NCBI GenBank assembly: GCA_963802575.1
Contig: CAWDJF010000004.1
Coordinates: 841,560-905,559 of the forward strand
Direction of reading: 5' to 3'
Source: DATFTE01 sp963802575
GTDB taxonomy: Bacteria > Acidobacteriota > Terriglobia > Terriglobales > Acidobacteriaceae
Length of the DNA stretch: 64,000 bases
A program made the position numbers and the translations under genes. Below, piece by piece: positions 50,618 through 58,976 of this stretch. The notes under the pieces are model-generated. The model had not been told where the DNA came from. It did not search any database and saw only the letters and a program-made list of their open reading frames with translations. The first letter of the stretch is position 1. Each line of letters opens with the position of its first letter.

Positions 50618-51740
50618 ATTGCAGGCGGGCCTCGAAAAAGTTTTCAACTCTGCCGAGGATTTCCGGGGCGGCTTTTGCTTCGTAAATTGTTTTGCGAAGG
50701 GCGGCGCCTCCGGGGACGCCGTGGGTGAACCATGAGGCGAATTGTTTCATCTTGCCCGGCGCGTCGGGGAGTTCTTCCTCGACCAGCATCTGAAAATAGG
50801 TGCGGATCATCTGGTAGCGGTCGAATTCGGTGGGTTCTTCGTAAAGCGGACCCTCAGCGGCTGAATTTCCGTTAGCGTTTACGGCACGACTGAAGTCGTG
50901 CCCTTCCCGGGCTGGTCCCGCATTTTCGAAACCGATTGCTTTGTGCTTTTCCGTGGCCGGCGGTACGCCGGCGGTACTTTTCCCCACCCGCTCCGTGTAT
51001 TGGGCGATTTGGCGGAAGATCCATGGATTTGAGGCGGCGGTTCGCCCGATCATGACCGCGTCGCAGCCTGTCTGAGTCACCATCGCGCTCGCGTCTTCGG
51101 GAGTGCGGACATCGCCGTTGCCGATCACGGGAATCTTTACGGCATCTTTGACGGCGGCGATCCAGTCCCAACGGGCTTGTCCCGTGTATCCTTGCTCGCG
51201 GGTGCGGGCGTGGAGAGCGACGGCACACAGACCGCAATCTTCGGCCATCTTGGCTAGTTCGACGCAGACGATTTCCTGATCGTTCCATCCCGCGCGGAAT
51301 TTCACGGTAAAAGGAATCTTCACGGCGGCACGCACCGCTTTGAATATCTCGCCGATGGCGGGCAGGTCGCGCAGCAGCCCGGAGCCTCCGTTGCACTTCA
51401 CGACTTTTTTCGCGGGACATCCGAGATTCAAGTCGACCAGATCGAAGCCAAGGCCTTCGACGATCTTTGCCGCCTCCGACATCACCTTGGGATCGCTGCC
51501 GAAAAGCTGGGCTGAAATGGGATGCTCGTCTCCGTAGAAAGTCAGGTAGCGCTCGGCCTTGCGGTCTTTGTGGCGCAGGATGCCGTCGGCCGACGTGAAC
51601 TCGGTCATGATGAGCCCGCATCCGCCGAGGTTGCGGATGAAGCGGCGGAAGACGGTGTCGGTGACGCCAGCCATGGGTGCGAGCACGGTAGCGGGAGAGA
51701 TGGTCACGCCTCCGAGAGACACGGATGCCGGGACCGGCAT
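50583..51740 (-). CDS. dusB: tRNA-dihydrouridine synthase, DusB type, with repeat-derived segments
   Basis: A flavin-dependent enzyme of about 385 residues that reduces uridines in the tRNA D-loop. FMN-binding and family motifs: TVLAPMAGVTDTVFRR, DLNLGCPAKKVVKCNGGSGL with the catalytic cysteine, HARTREQGYTG, VIGNGDV and MIGRTAASNPWIF. Between the barrel and the helical C-terminal domain there is an unusual insert (STAGVPPATEKH ... GHDFSRAVN) encoded by two palindromic repeats, and the final GAGALAREP is encoded by a third. The catalytic barrel is intact. ATG 51740 (MPVPASVSLGG) is preferred; a GTG at 51785 would add 15 residues. Confidence 0.9.
   Translation of the reverse strand: MPVPASVSLGGVTISPATVLAPMAGVTDTVFRRFIRNLGGCGLIMTEFTSADGILRHKDRKAERYLTFYGDEHPISAQLFGSDPKVMSEAAKIVEGLGFDLVDLNLGCPAKKVVKCNGGSGLLRDLPAIGEIFKAVRAAVKIPFTVKFRAGWNDQEIVCVELAKMAEDCGLCAVALHARTREQGYTGQARWDWIAAVKDAVKIPVIGNGDVRTPEDASAMVTQTGCDAVMIGRTAASNPWIFRQIAQYTERVGKSTAGVPPATEKHKAIGFENAGPAREGHDFSRAVNANGNSAAEGPLYEEPTEFDRYQMIRTYFQMLVEEELPDAPGKMKQFASWFTHGVPGGAALRKTIYEAKAAPEILGRVENFFEARLQLCGAGALAREP
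50883..50902. repeat. REP-like hairpin inside dusB, in frame
   Basis: GGCACGAC-TGAA-GTCGTGCC. Read on the minus strand the loop is TTCA, the same loop as the copies at 52477, 52565 and 60158, while the stem sequence differs by paired changes. It codes for GHDFSRA in dusB. Confidence 0.75.
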
Positions 51741-51856
51741 GTCGGCGGTTCGCGCCTCGGGAGGATTTTCCCAATACTTGCGCACGTGGCTATTTTAACT
51801 GGCTTTCCCCGCAATTGGCGGATGTGTCACAATCGCAGTAACCCGAGGCGTATCCC

Positions 51857-52435
51857 ATGGAAGAATCGTCGAACTCCCCTTCATTGTCTGCTGCTGACTC
51901 AAAAAAATGGATTGTGCGGATTGTGCTCGCCCTCGTCCTGGGGCAGGCGATCTGGGGACTGGTGGTGGCCCTGACCGCGCATTTGCTGGTGCCGCTGACA
52001 GCGCGTGTCATGGGCGGTGACCCGGCTTCTCCGCTGTACCTGGGCAAGGGAGACATTGATGTTCCCGCGCTGTTTATTGCGATTCTGGAGTTCTGCCTGG
52101 CGGGGATTGTGGCGGCGATCTTGAATTCTTGGGTGCAGAAGGGACGTAGAGTAGTGCTAAAGAGGGTGGCTACAGCTCCGGGATCGTTGTCGCTGCAGAG
52201 CGTGGTAGCTCCCCCGGTCGCGAAGCCGGTTCCTGCGGCCGCGCCTGCGGCAGTTGCTGCGAAGCCCGCGCAGTTCGTCCAACCTGCCGCAGTTCAGCCC
52301 ACTCCGGCGGCACCTCCGGTCGCAGCACCCGTGGCGGCGAAGCCTGCGCCGCCAGCGGCTCCCGCTAAACCAGCGAAGCCCAAAGAGGTTTATTACAACA
52401 TCGTGGGTGATCCGATCACGATGGATGACGAATAG
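51857..52435 (+). CDS. membrane protein with Ala/Pro-rich tail, unknown function
   Basis: A 192-residue protein. Two hydrophobic spans (IVLALVLGQAIWGLVVALTA and ALFIAILEFCLAGIVAAIL) flank a short loop. From about residue 110 the chain is a low-complexity Ala/Pro/Lys linker (VAAKPAQFVQPAAVQPTPAA), and it ends with a short conserved-looking motif VYYNIVGDPITMDDE. The linker resembles those that hold a terminal motif away from the membrane for a protein contact. No family is recognised. It is divergent from dusB. Confidence 0.7.
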   Translation: MEESSNSPSLSAADSKKWIVRIVLALVLGQAIWGLVVALTAHLLVPLTARVMGGDPASPLYLGKGDIDVPALFIAILEFCLAGIVAAILNSWVQKGRRVVLKRVATAPGSLSLQSVVAPPVAKPVPAAAPAAVAAKPAQFVQPAAVQPTPAAPPVAAPVAAKPAPPAAPAKPAKPKEVYYNIVGDPITMDDE

Positions 52436-52476
52436 CACCGCAGCGGCTAAAGCCTTCCTCTGATCCGCCGTTTTTC

Positions 52477-52591
52477 GGTATGGCTGAAGCCATACCCTGA
52501 TACGAAGCCCGAGACGGACTTCGAGAGCGTGGATAGAATTCCTCCTTTCGCGCAGAACAGATTCGTATCAGGGCACGCCTTCAGGCGTGCC
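52477..52591. repeat. pair of REP-like hairpins in inverted orientation, no gene in 52436-52736
   Basis: Copy A 52477-52503 (minus orientation) and copy B 52565-52591 (plus) share the GTATCAGG 5' flank and a TTCA loop but have different stems. Less regular palindromes (GCGCTGGAGAGCGC, CCTCGGGACCTCCGAGG) continue to 52670. Confidence 0.75.
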
Positions 52592-52691
52592 AATAGCCGC
52601 TACCTCCCGACCGCCTTTAGGCGCTGGAGAGCGCCGTCGCTTGGCCTCGGGACCTCCGAGGCGGCTGTCGCTACGCGCCCGGCAAAGAGAA

Positions 52692-52713
52692 AAGCCTCCG
52701 CAAAGGGAGGCTT
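52692..52713 (-). terminator. terminator of rpmE
   Basis: AAGCCTCC-CTTTGC-GGAGGCTTTTCTC on the minus strand. It also reads as a weaker terminator on the plus strand. Confidence 0.85.
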
Positions 52714-52736
52714 TTGAACTCTTACGCTGGGGCGAC

Positions 52737-52970
52737 TTACTTCTTGGCTGCTTCCGCCTTGGCGGCATCGCTCTTGGCGTACTTGCGGCGGAAACGCTCC
52801 ACGCGGCCCGCGGTATCCATGAGCTTCTGCTTGCCAGTGAAGAACGGATGGCAGTTCGAGCAGATTTCTACGTGGATGTCGCCCTTGTGGGTCGACCGGG
52901 TAGTGAAATTGTTGCCGCACGCGCACATCACGCGTATTTCGTTGTAGTTCGGATGAATTGCTGCCTTCAT
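52737..52970 (-). CDS. rpmE: 50S ribosomal protein L31
   Basis: A 77-residue L31 of the zinc-containing (C+) type. It starts MKAAIHPNYNEIRVMC; cysteines in MCACGN and CSNCHPF complete the CxxC...CxxC zinc site. The C-terminal RRKYAKSDAAKAEAAKK is a basic extension common in L31. AGAGGTCAGAGTCCC precedes the ATG. A terminator lies 24 bases after the stop. The zinc-free paralogue that replaces it under zinc limitation is not in the window. Confidence 0.97.
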   Translation of the reverse strand: MKAAIHPNYNEIRVMCACGNNFTTRSTHKGDIHVEICSNCHPFFTGKQKLMDTAGRVERFRRKYAKSDAAKAEAAKK

Positions 52971-53117
52971 GGGACTCTGACCTCTTTTCGGAACCTTTAG
53001 ATTCTATAGGAGGGGCGGCGGATTCAGCAACCCTGCACGCCTCGCTAAGCGGCTTGCTTTCATCAGCGAAGGACCTCCTCGCTTAGCGTCGGCCCGGACG
53101 AGGCGTTCGGGCTACGT

Positions 53118-53154
53118 AAATAACAAAGGCGGCGAGGATTTGACCCTGCCGCCC
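53118..53154 (-). terminator. terminator of the HU gene
   Basis: On the minus strand GGCGGCAGG-GTCAAAT-CCTCGCCGCC with one bulged base, then TTTGTTATTT. Confidence 0.75.
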
Positions 53155-53175
53155 TACCCCGGAAACCTTGGGCCC

Positions 53176-53454
53176 CTATTTTCGGTTGACTGCCTTTTTT
53201 AGTTCTGCTCCTGGAGTGAACTTCGCAACCTTGCGGGCTGCGATTTTCAGAGTGGCGCCTGTCTGCGGATTGCGTCCGTTGCGGGCCTTTCTCTGGGACA
53301 CGGAGAAGGTACCAAAACCAATCAAGGCCACTCGATCTCCCTTTTTCAAAGCGGCCGTGATGCTCTCTACCGAGGTGTCGATGGCAGCAGCGGCTTGCGT
53401 TTTGCTGATACCGGCACCGCTTGCAATGCGGTCAATGAGATCGGCTTTATTCAT
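53176..53454 (-). CDS. HU-family nucleoid protein
   Basis: A 92-residue DNA-bending protein. MNKADLIDRIASGAGISKTQ is the classical HU N-terminus; the DNA-binding arm is GFGTFSVSQRKARNGRNPQTG, followed by KIAARKVAKFTPGAELKKAVN. All family landmarks are present and the length is typical. It lies between the L31 gene and the glyoxylate genes on the same strand and is bounded by terminators, so it is transcribed alone. Upstream AGGAGAG is an adequate ribosome site. Confidence 0.97.
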   Translation of the reverse strand: MNKADLIDRIASGAGISKTQAAAAIDTSVESITAALKKGDRVALIGFGTFSVSQRKARNGRNPQTGATLKIAARKVAKFTPGAELKKAVNRK

Positions 53455-53657
53455 CTTCTCTCCTGGCAGGTTTCTTTGTGGTGCACACAGCGAACTCCAG
53501 GGGAGGGAGATCGGCGCTCGCTGATAAGGGAAACCCGGCGGCCCTATTTAGCTCCGGGTTGTACCGTCGTGTCAACTGTGAAAATCCGCGACAGATGCCT
53601 TGTTTGAGCCCTCGCGGTTTGCCGGACCTCGGTGTCCGGATTCCAGACACCAAAGGA

Positions 53658-53702
53658 AAACCATTCTTCTCACGCCGGTTCGCGCAAGAAGAATGGTTTA
53701 TT
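53658..53702 (-). terminator. terminator of the aceA transcript
   Basis: AAACCATTCTTCT, a loop, AGAAGAATGGTTTTCCTTT on the minus strand; the plus strand ends with TTTATTTTTG, so it can act both ways. It lies 22 bases after the aceA stop. Confidence 0.8.
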
Positions 53703-53723
53703 TTTGCGAAAACGATGTTGACG

Positions 53724-55102
53724 TTACTCGCGAATGGTTGTCAGCAGGTTCGAAGGGCAATCGCCCAGAATCGGCTGGCAGCCTGCGTCGGGTCCCTTTC
53801 CTGAATACGCCGGGGCTTTGCTCGGCGTGAATTGCGCAGCTTCGGTGGATCCCGTAAGCGCCGTTATGGACGATGTCCCGCCCGCGATCACCTGAGTGAC
53901 GGCGTCGAAATATCCGGTGCCGACGAAGCGCTGATGCTTCACGGCTTCGTATCCGTAATCGCGTTCGCGGCTGAATTCCTTTTCCTGCAAGCGGCAGTAG
54001 GCGGTCATGGCGTCGGTCTTGTAGGCGCGAGCCAGCTCAAACATCGACAGGTTCAGCGCGTGGAAGCCGGCTAGGGTGATGAACTGGAACTTGTATCCCA
54101 TGGAGGCCAGTTCGCGCTGGAACTTCTCGATGGTGGCGTCGTCGAGATTCTTTCTCCAATTGAACGACGGCGAGCAGTTGTAGGCCAGCATCTTGCCGGG
54201 GAACTTCTCGTGGACCGCGTCGGCGAACTCGCGGGCTTCCTCGAGAGAAGGATGCGAAGTCTCGCACCAGATCAGGTCGGCGTAAGGCGCGTAAGCGATG
54301 GCGCGAGCGATGGCCGACTTGATGCCGCCGCGAATGCAGTAAAAGCCTTCCGGAGTGCGCTCTCCCGTCAGGAATTCGCTGATCGCGCGGATCGATATCG
54401 CTAGTCAGCAGGTGGGCGCTGTCGGCGTCGGTGCGGGCCATGATCAGCGTGGGCACGCCCATGACATCGGCGGCCAGGCGGGCGGCCACCAGCTTCTGAA
54501 TGGCTTCGACTGTCGGCACGAGCACTTTGCCACCGAGGTGTCCGCACTTTTTCGCGGAGGAGAGCTGATCTTCAAAGTGAACGCAGGCTGCGCCGGCTTC
54601 GATCATGGCTTTCATCAGTTCGAAGGCATTCAGGTTGCCGCCGAATCCGGCTTCGGCGTCGGCGATCATGGGCGCGAACCAGTGAACGTCATCCTTGCCT
54701 TCGGCGTGGTGCACCTGGTCGGCACGTTGCAGCGCCTGGTTGATGCGCTTAACCAGGTTGGGCACGCTGTCGGCGGGATAAAGGCTCTGGTCGGGATACA
54801 TCTGTCCCGCATCATTGGCGTCGGCGGCGACTTGCCAGCCGCTCACGTAGATGGCTTTCAGGCCGGCCTTCACTTGCTGCACGGCCTGGTTGCCGGTCAT
54901 GGCGCCCAAAGCGCGCGACGTAGGTCTCCGACTGCAGCAGATCCCACAGACGCTCCGCGCCTTGCTGGGCGAGCGTGTACTCGATTTTCATCGAGCCGCG
55001 AAGCTTATCGACGTCCTGCTCGGTGTAGGGGCGGGTGATGCCATCCCACCGGCCGTTGGTTTTCCCGTTGCTGCGTTTCGAGCCGTTTCCGTTCGTTGCC
55101 AT
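53724..55102 (-). CDS. aceA: isocitrate lyase, two one-base frameshifts
   Basis: Cleaves isocitrate to glyoxylate and succinate. The start is ATG 55102 (MATNGNGSKR) with AAGGA 8 bases upstream. Frame 1 runs through RPYTEQDVDKLRGS and SETYV. Frame 2 resumes GAMTGNQAVQQVKAGLKAIY and carries the catalytic KKCGHLGGKVLVPT. Frame 3 resumes GEFLTG-like sequence, then LAYNCSPSFNWRKN and ELARAYKTDAMTAY. One extra base near 54915 and one near 54378 explain the shifts; corrected, the enzyme is about 458 residues. All catalytic segments are present, so consensus errors are more likely than gene death. It follows malate synthase by 43 bases, forming the glyoxylate operon. Confidence 0.92.
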
Positions 55103-55145
55103 GTGTTCGTCCTTCTGCGCCGGTCCTGGCCGGCGTTGAGTGTTG

Positions 55146-56719
55146 TTAGTGCGGGTCAATTTCGCCGTTCACGATCATCGCTTCGCTGATCCGCCTGGCT
55201 TCGCGAAACGTTTCTTGCGTACCCAGATCCTTGCCCGGGTTGGAAATCAGCTTTTCTAATTCTTCGTCGAACAACTGGGTAATGAGTTGGGGAGTGTGGG
55301 AGACGCGGTTGCCATTGTCATCAATGATGTCTACGTGTTCGTTGTGCCGCATGCGTTGCGCGATCATCAGACGATAGATACGGTCGGTGGCCAGGTCTTC
55401 CATGTAGCCGTCGAGCAGGCTGGCACCCTTGCCATTCAACACGCCGTTGCGGTAGCGAATCACGGTGCGAATTGCTGCGCGGGTGCCGGAAAGCGTGCGC
55501 TTCCCGACATTGCTAGGCGAGGGCCGCAGGTCGGGATAGCGTTCGGCGTGCGAGCGGCGTGCCTGCAATTGATTGGGGAATGGGAATTGATCGAGCGCGA
55601 TCTGGTTCTGATCGGGATGTCCAGTCCAGGCTCCATCCATCAGACAATCGGCTTCGTTCTTCTTATCTTTCGCGAGCACGTCGAGGGCACGCGCGTTCAA
55701 CTCCGCATCTTCACGGCTGGGATAAAGAGCGGTCATGCCGCCGATGGCCAGCACTCCACGCTTGTGGCAGACTTCGGGCAAGAGTTCTCGGAGGTTCTGG
55801 AAAAACGCGACGTTATACGGAATTGTGTTGCGATCGGGCAGAACCCACTCGGGGTCGGCCAGATTGAAATGGATCAGGCTGGCCATGTAATCCCAGCGGC
55901 CGAGGTTCAGTCCCACAATGTGATCGCGCAGGTTGTAGAGGAACTCTTCCATCTGGAAGGCCAGCGGGTGCGATTCGACCAGCGCCATGCACTTGATGTA
56001 ATCGCGCGGCCAGCCGCGAGCTTCAGAGATGGCCTGAAAGACATCGCGCCACCAGAGGGCTTCATCAGCCGATTCGGATTTCGGAATATAGAACGCGAGG
56101 GGATGCTTCAGCTCTGACGGATCGATCTGGAACGCTACCCGGGCCACGTCAAACAAGGATGCCGGCGATTGGCTCTGCCGAAGAATCCGCCCTGGTGCAG
56201 GTGCAGGCCGCGGGCGCGAATCCAAATCACAGTCTTGCTGGGCTGAATGCCGACCACGCGGTCGCGCTTCTTATCGAAGTAAGTAAGCGTGCCGCGCAGC
56301 GCAGCGAAGATGTTTTCGACACCGAGTTGCTGGTGATCCCATTGGTTGACGGTGGAATCTTCGAGATCGAGCATCACGCCAGGGGCGCCCGAGTTCAGCA
56401 TCTTTACGACCAGTTCGGCCTCATCGGCAGGGCCAGTCATTTGATTGCGCTGATCCTGGCACCACTCCGGCAACTGGATGCGCCAGCCGTTGCGAACGGC
56501 TTCCGCGGGATAACGGTGAGTGGGTTTTTCACCCTGTAATGATTCGGCGAGCACTCGCTTGCGCTCTGCTAAAAGTTCTCGCTGACGGGGAGCGAAACGC
56601 TGGTGCAAGGGAGCAAGAAAATCGAGGAAACCTTCGGGAAGCTCGCGCTCTGGGGAGAACCCCTGTGGGGGGAAGTTGAGATGGAAGCCAATCTCAGGGC
56701 TCGTGTTGACGGTCGACAT
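55146..56719 (-). CDS. aceB: malate synthase A, one-base frameshift near 56178
   Basis: Condenses glyoxylate and acetyl-CoA to malate. The first frame (from ATG 56719, MSTVNTSPEIGF) includes GVMLDLEDSTVNQWDH and IWIRARGLHLHQGGFFG. It then shifts, and the second frame continues SPASLFDVARVAFQID. The malate synthase signature appears as RDHIVGLNLGRWDYMASLIHF. The C-terminal domain contains GASLLDGYMEDLATDRIYR. Corrected length is about 524 residues, normal for AceB. One missing base (a C in GGCAG) would explain the shift. It is the first gene of the aceB-aceA unit and is divergent from a LysR regulator. Confidence 0.92.
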
Positions 56720-56999
56720 TGCTATTCGCCTCACCTTCGTTCGCGCTGCTTCGATGCCCGTTCCGAGGGAGGCGTTGCCGCTTACAAGGCCTCAGAGGCC
56801 CATGTTTCGCGGGATACCCGGGGTGCAATCGCGCCCTCGACTTCCCATTCCGGCGCCTGCCCGGCACTTGTGATGGCCGGGCCCTGCATGGCCCCGCAGC
56901 GTCGGTTTAAAACTTGCTCCTAGCGCCGGGTTTCGCCCCGGCCCCCACATACCGTGAAGCAAATTCTGGTGCAGTAAAGGGTTTCGGTCAAACGTAATG

Positions 57000-57052
57000 T
57001 TTCTATCGCCCTGATAAAAATTGTTGATCGACGGCAGGAACTACGATAGAAA
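57000..57052. promoter_or_regulatory. 9-bp inverted repeat between aceB and the LysR gene
   Basis: TTTCTATCG (57000-57008) and CGATAGAAA (57044-57052), a perfect inverted repeat with arm centres 44 bp apart, about four helical turns. Within it lies TGATAAAAATTGTTGATCG. It is 28 bp from the LysR start, the usual place for an autoregulatory LysR operator. Confidence 0.55.
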
Positions 57053-57079
57053 GACGTTGTTAGTGAGAATGGGGATCGC

Positions 57080-57979
57080 GTGGAAATCGACCAGCTCGAA
57101 ACCTTCCTGGCGGTAGCGACCTTTGGCGGTTTTCACCGGGCGGCGGAGGCGCTGCGCGTGAGCCAGCCCGCAGTCAGCGCGCGCATCAAAGCGCTGGAGC
57201 AGTCACTGAGCGTGTCTTTATTTGCTCGCTCCCGCAGCGGGCTGACGCTGTCGGAGTCAGGGCGCATTCTGCGCCCATACGCGGAACAGCTCTTGCGTAC
57301 CGCGTCGCTGGCACGCCAGGCGGTGCATGACCAGCAGCCAGGCAAGGGAGGGCCTCTCGAGATTGCAGCGGCGCTGTCCATCTCCGTCTACTTTCTTCCC
57401 GATGTGCTCAAGCGATTTCATCGCCTGCATCCCAAGATCACCATCACCATCCGTTCTGGACACTCGAAGGAAGTGCTCGACATGGTGTTAGGCGAGGAAG
57501 TGGAGATTGGGCTGGCGCGTTCGCTGCAACATCCGGAAGTGGAAACCATCAGCTTGCGAGACGATCCTTTACTGCTCATGGCGAACCCCCTACACGGCCC
57601 CAAGCACGCGCGCCGCGCTCACCTGGAACAGGTCGCAAGCTGGCCCCTGATTTTTTATGAACGCGGCTCGAGTGACTGGACGCTCACCACGGGCCTTTTT
57701 CGGCGCGCCGGCCTGGTGCCAAACGTCGCGCTCGAAGTGGATAGCATCGAAACCGCGAAGCGTATGGTCGAGCGCGGCCTGGGGCTGGCGTTTCTCCCGC
57801 AGATGGCGGTGGGGCAGGAAATTCGAAAGCACAAGCTCGCGGTCGTGAAGATATTGGACGCCGAGCCGCTCGGGCGCAGTCTTGACGTGATTCATCCTCG
57901 CCACCGGCCACTGCGCAGCGAAGCGCAAGCGTTTCTGAAAACGGTGCGTGAGACCATCAATCAGGCGCCGGGAAAATAG
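57080..57979 (+). CDS. LysR-type transcriptional regulator
   Basis: A 299-residue LTTR. The winged helix-turn-helix is at the N-terminus: MEIDQLETFLAVATFGGFHRA-type sequence, then VSQPAVSARIKALEQSL. The effector domain (about 90-295) is a periplasmic-binding-protein-like fold (GPLEIAAALSISVYFLPDVL, LGLAFLPQMAVGQEI). The start is GTG 57080 with GGGGAT 4 bases upstream. It is divergent from aceBA, and a 9-bp inverted repeat lies between, so it probably controls the glyoxylate bypass and itself (inference). The effector is unknown; acetyl-CoA or glyoxylate pathway metabolites are candidates. Confidence 0.92.
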   Translation: MEIDQLETFLAVATFGGFHRAAEALRVSQPAVSARIKALEQSLSVSLFARSRSGLTLSESGRILRPYAEQLLRTASLARQAVHDQQPGKGGPLEIAAALSISVYFLPDVLKRFHRLHPKITITIRSGHSKEVLDMVLGEEVEIGLARSLQHPEVETISLRDDPLLLMANPLHGPKHARRAHLEQVASWPLIFYERGSSDWTLTTGLFRRAGLVPNVALEVDSIETAKRMVERGLGLAFLPQMAVGQEIRKHKLAVVKILDAEPLGRSLDVIHPRHRPLRSEAQAFLKTVRETINQAPGK

Positions 57980-58091
57980 TTGTGTTCGGCTTTTCCTCGC
58001 GCCTCCACAGGGTGGTCCACATCTCCACAACATCTGCACAGACGCACCGGTTTTTCCACTTGCGCAATTTGGGGCGAGCGGTGCAAAGTCG

Positions 58092-58862
58092 ATGAAGAAG
58101 GTCAGTCTCTCGATGAAGGCTCCCGTGGAAGTTTGTCCGCAGTGCCAGGGTACAGGCTGGAAGACCATTCAAAACGGTGCAGACCGCCGTGTCACGCGCT
58201 GTGACTGCCGCCTGCAGGCGCGCACTGAATCGCTGATCAATGCCGCTCACATTCCCAAACGCTATGAGCACTGCGAACTCTCGAACTTCGAGTTCGATGG
58301 GCCGCATCGCGCATTGGCAAGCGCTCGCATGGCCGCCTGCAAGTTCGTGGAGGAGTATCCGGTGGATAGCACCGGCCTGCTTCTGATTGGCAGCATTGGC
58401 GTGGGGAAAACGCATCTCGCGGTGGGCATTATTCGTGAACTGATCCTTAGCAAGGGGATTTCCTGCCTTTTTTACGACTACCGCGAACTGCTGAAGCAGA
58501 TTCAGAATTCGTATAACGATTCCGTGAAAGCCACCGAACTCGATGTGCTTCGGCCCGTGTTTGATACGGAAGTGCTGGTGCTCGATGAACTCGGAGCGGT
58601 CAAGCCTACGGAGTGGGTTTGGGATACGGTCAGCCTGATTCTGAACACCCGCTATAACGACAACCGCACGACCATCATCACGACCAACTTCGACGACAAA
58701 CCCGCGGGAGTTGTGGCGGGGCCGCGCGGAGCGGCGCGAGAGGAGACCCTTGGCGACCGCATCGGGGAGCGCATGCGCTCACGGCTGCACGAGATGTGCC
58801 GCATCATCAAGATGGAAGGGCAGGACTTCCGTCAGACGTTGCGGAGCGCCAGCTTCCGGTAG
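58092..58862 (+). CDS. DnaC/DnaI-like AAA+ ATPase with N-terminal zinc motif
   Basis: A protein of about 256 residues resembling helicase loaders. The N-terminal VCPQCQGTGWKTIQNG with RCDCR gives four cysteines, a likely zinc site as in DnaI. The AAA+ core has Walker A GSIGVGKTHLA, Walker B LVLDELGAVKP and sensor 1 TTIITTNFD. An arginine-rich C-terminus (RIGERMRSRLHEMCRI) carries the arginine finger. The ATG at 58092 is chosen; the 48-codon upstream extension reads as non-coding. No dnaB is nearby. It could equally be an IstB-like protein, but no transposase is present. Confidence 0.85.
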   Translation: MKKVSLSMKAPVEVCPQCQGTGWKTIQNGADRRVTRCDCRLQARTESLINAAHIPKRYEHCELSNFEFDGPHRALASARMAACKFVEEYPVDSTGLLLIGSIGVGKTHLAVGIIRELILSKGISCLFYDYRELLKQIQNSYNDSVKATELDVLRPVFDTEVLVLDELGAVKPTEWVWDTVSLILNTRYNDNRTTIITTNFDDKPAGVVAGPRGAAREETLGDRIGERMRSRLHEMCRIIKMEGQDFRQTLRSASFR

Positions 58863-58866
58863 GAAA

Positions 58867-58966
58867 TTTTTGATTGTTGATTTTTGATTGTTGATTGGAA
58901 AACCTCTCTTCTCTCGATCTCGGGGGTTCAATCAACAATCAACAATCGAAAATCAACAATCCCTTA
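58867..58966. repeat. inverted pair of GATTGTT heptad repeats
   Basis: GATTGTTGATTTTTGATTG at the left, and CAATCAACAATCAACAATCG with AAAATCAACAATC at the right, about 35 bases apart. Together they could form a long cruciform between the ATPase and the UvrC-like gene. Confidence 0.75.
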
Positions 58967-58976
58967 GAATGTTCCC

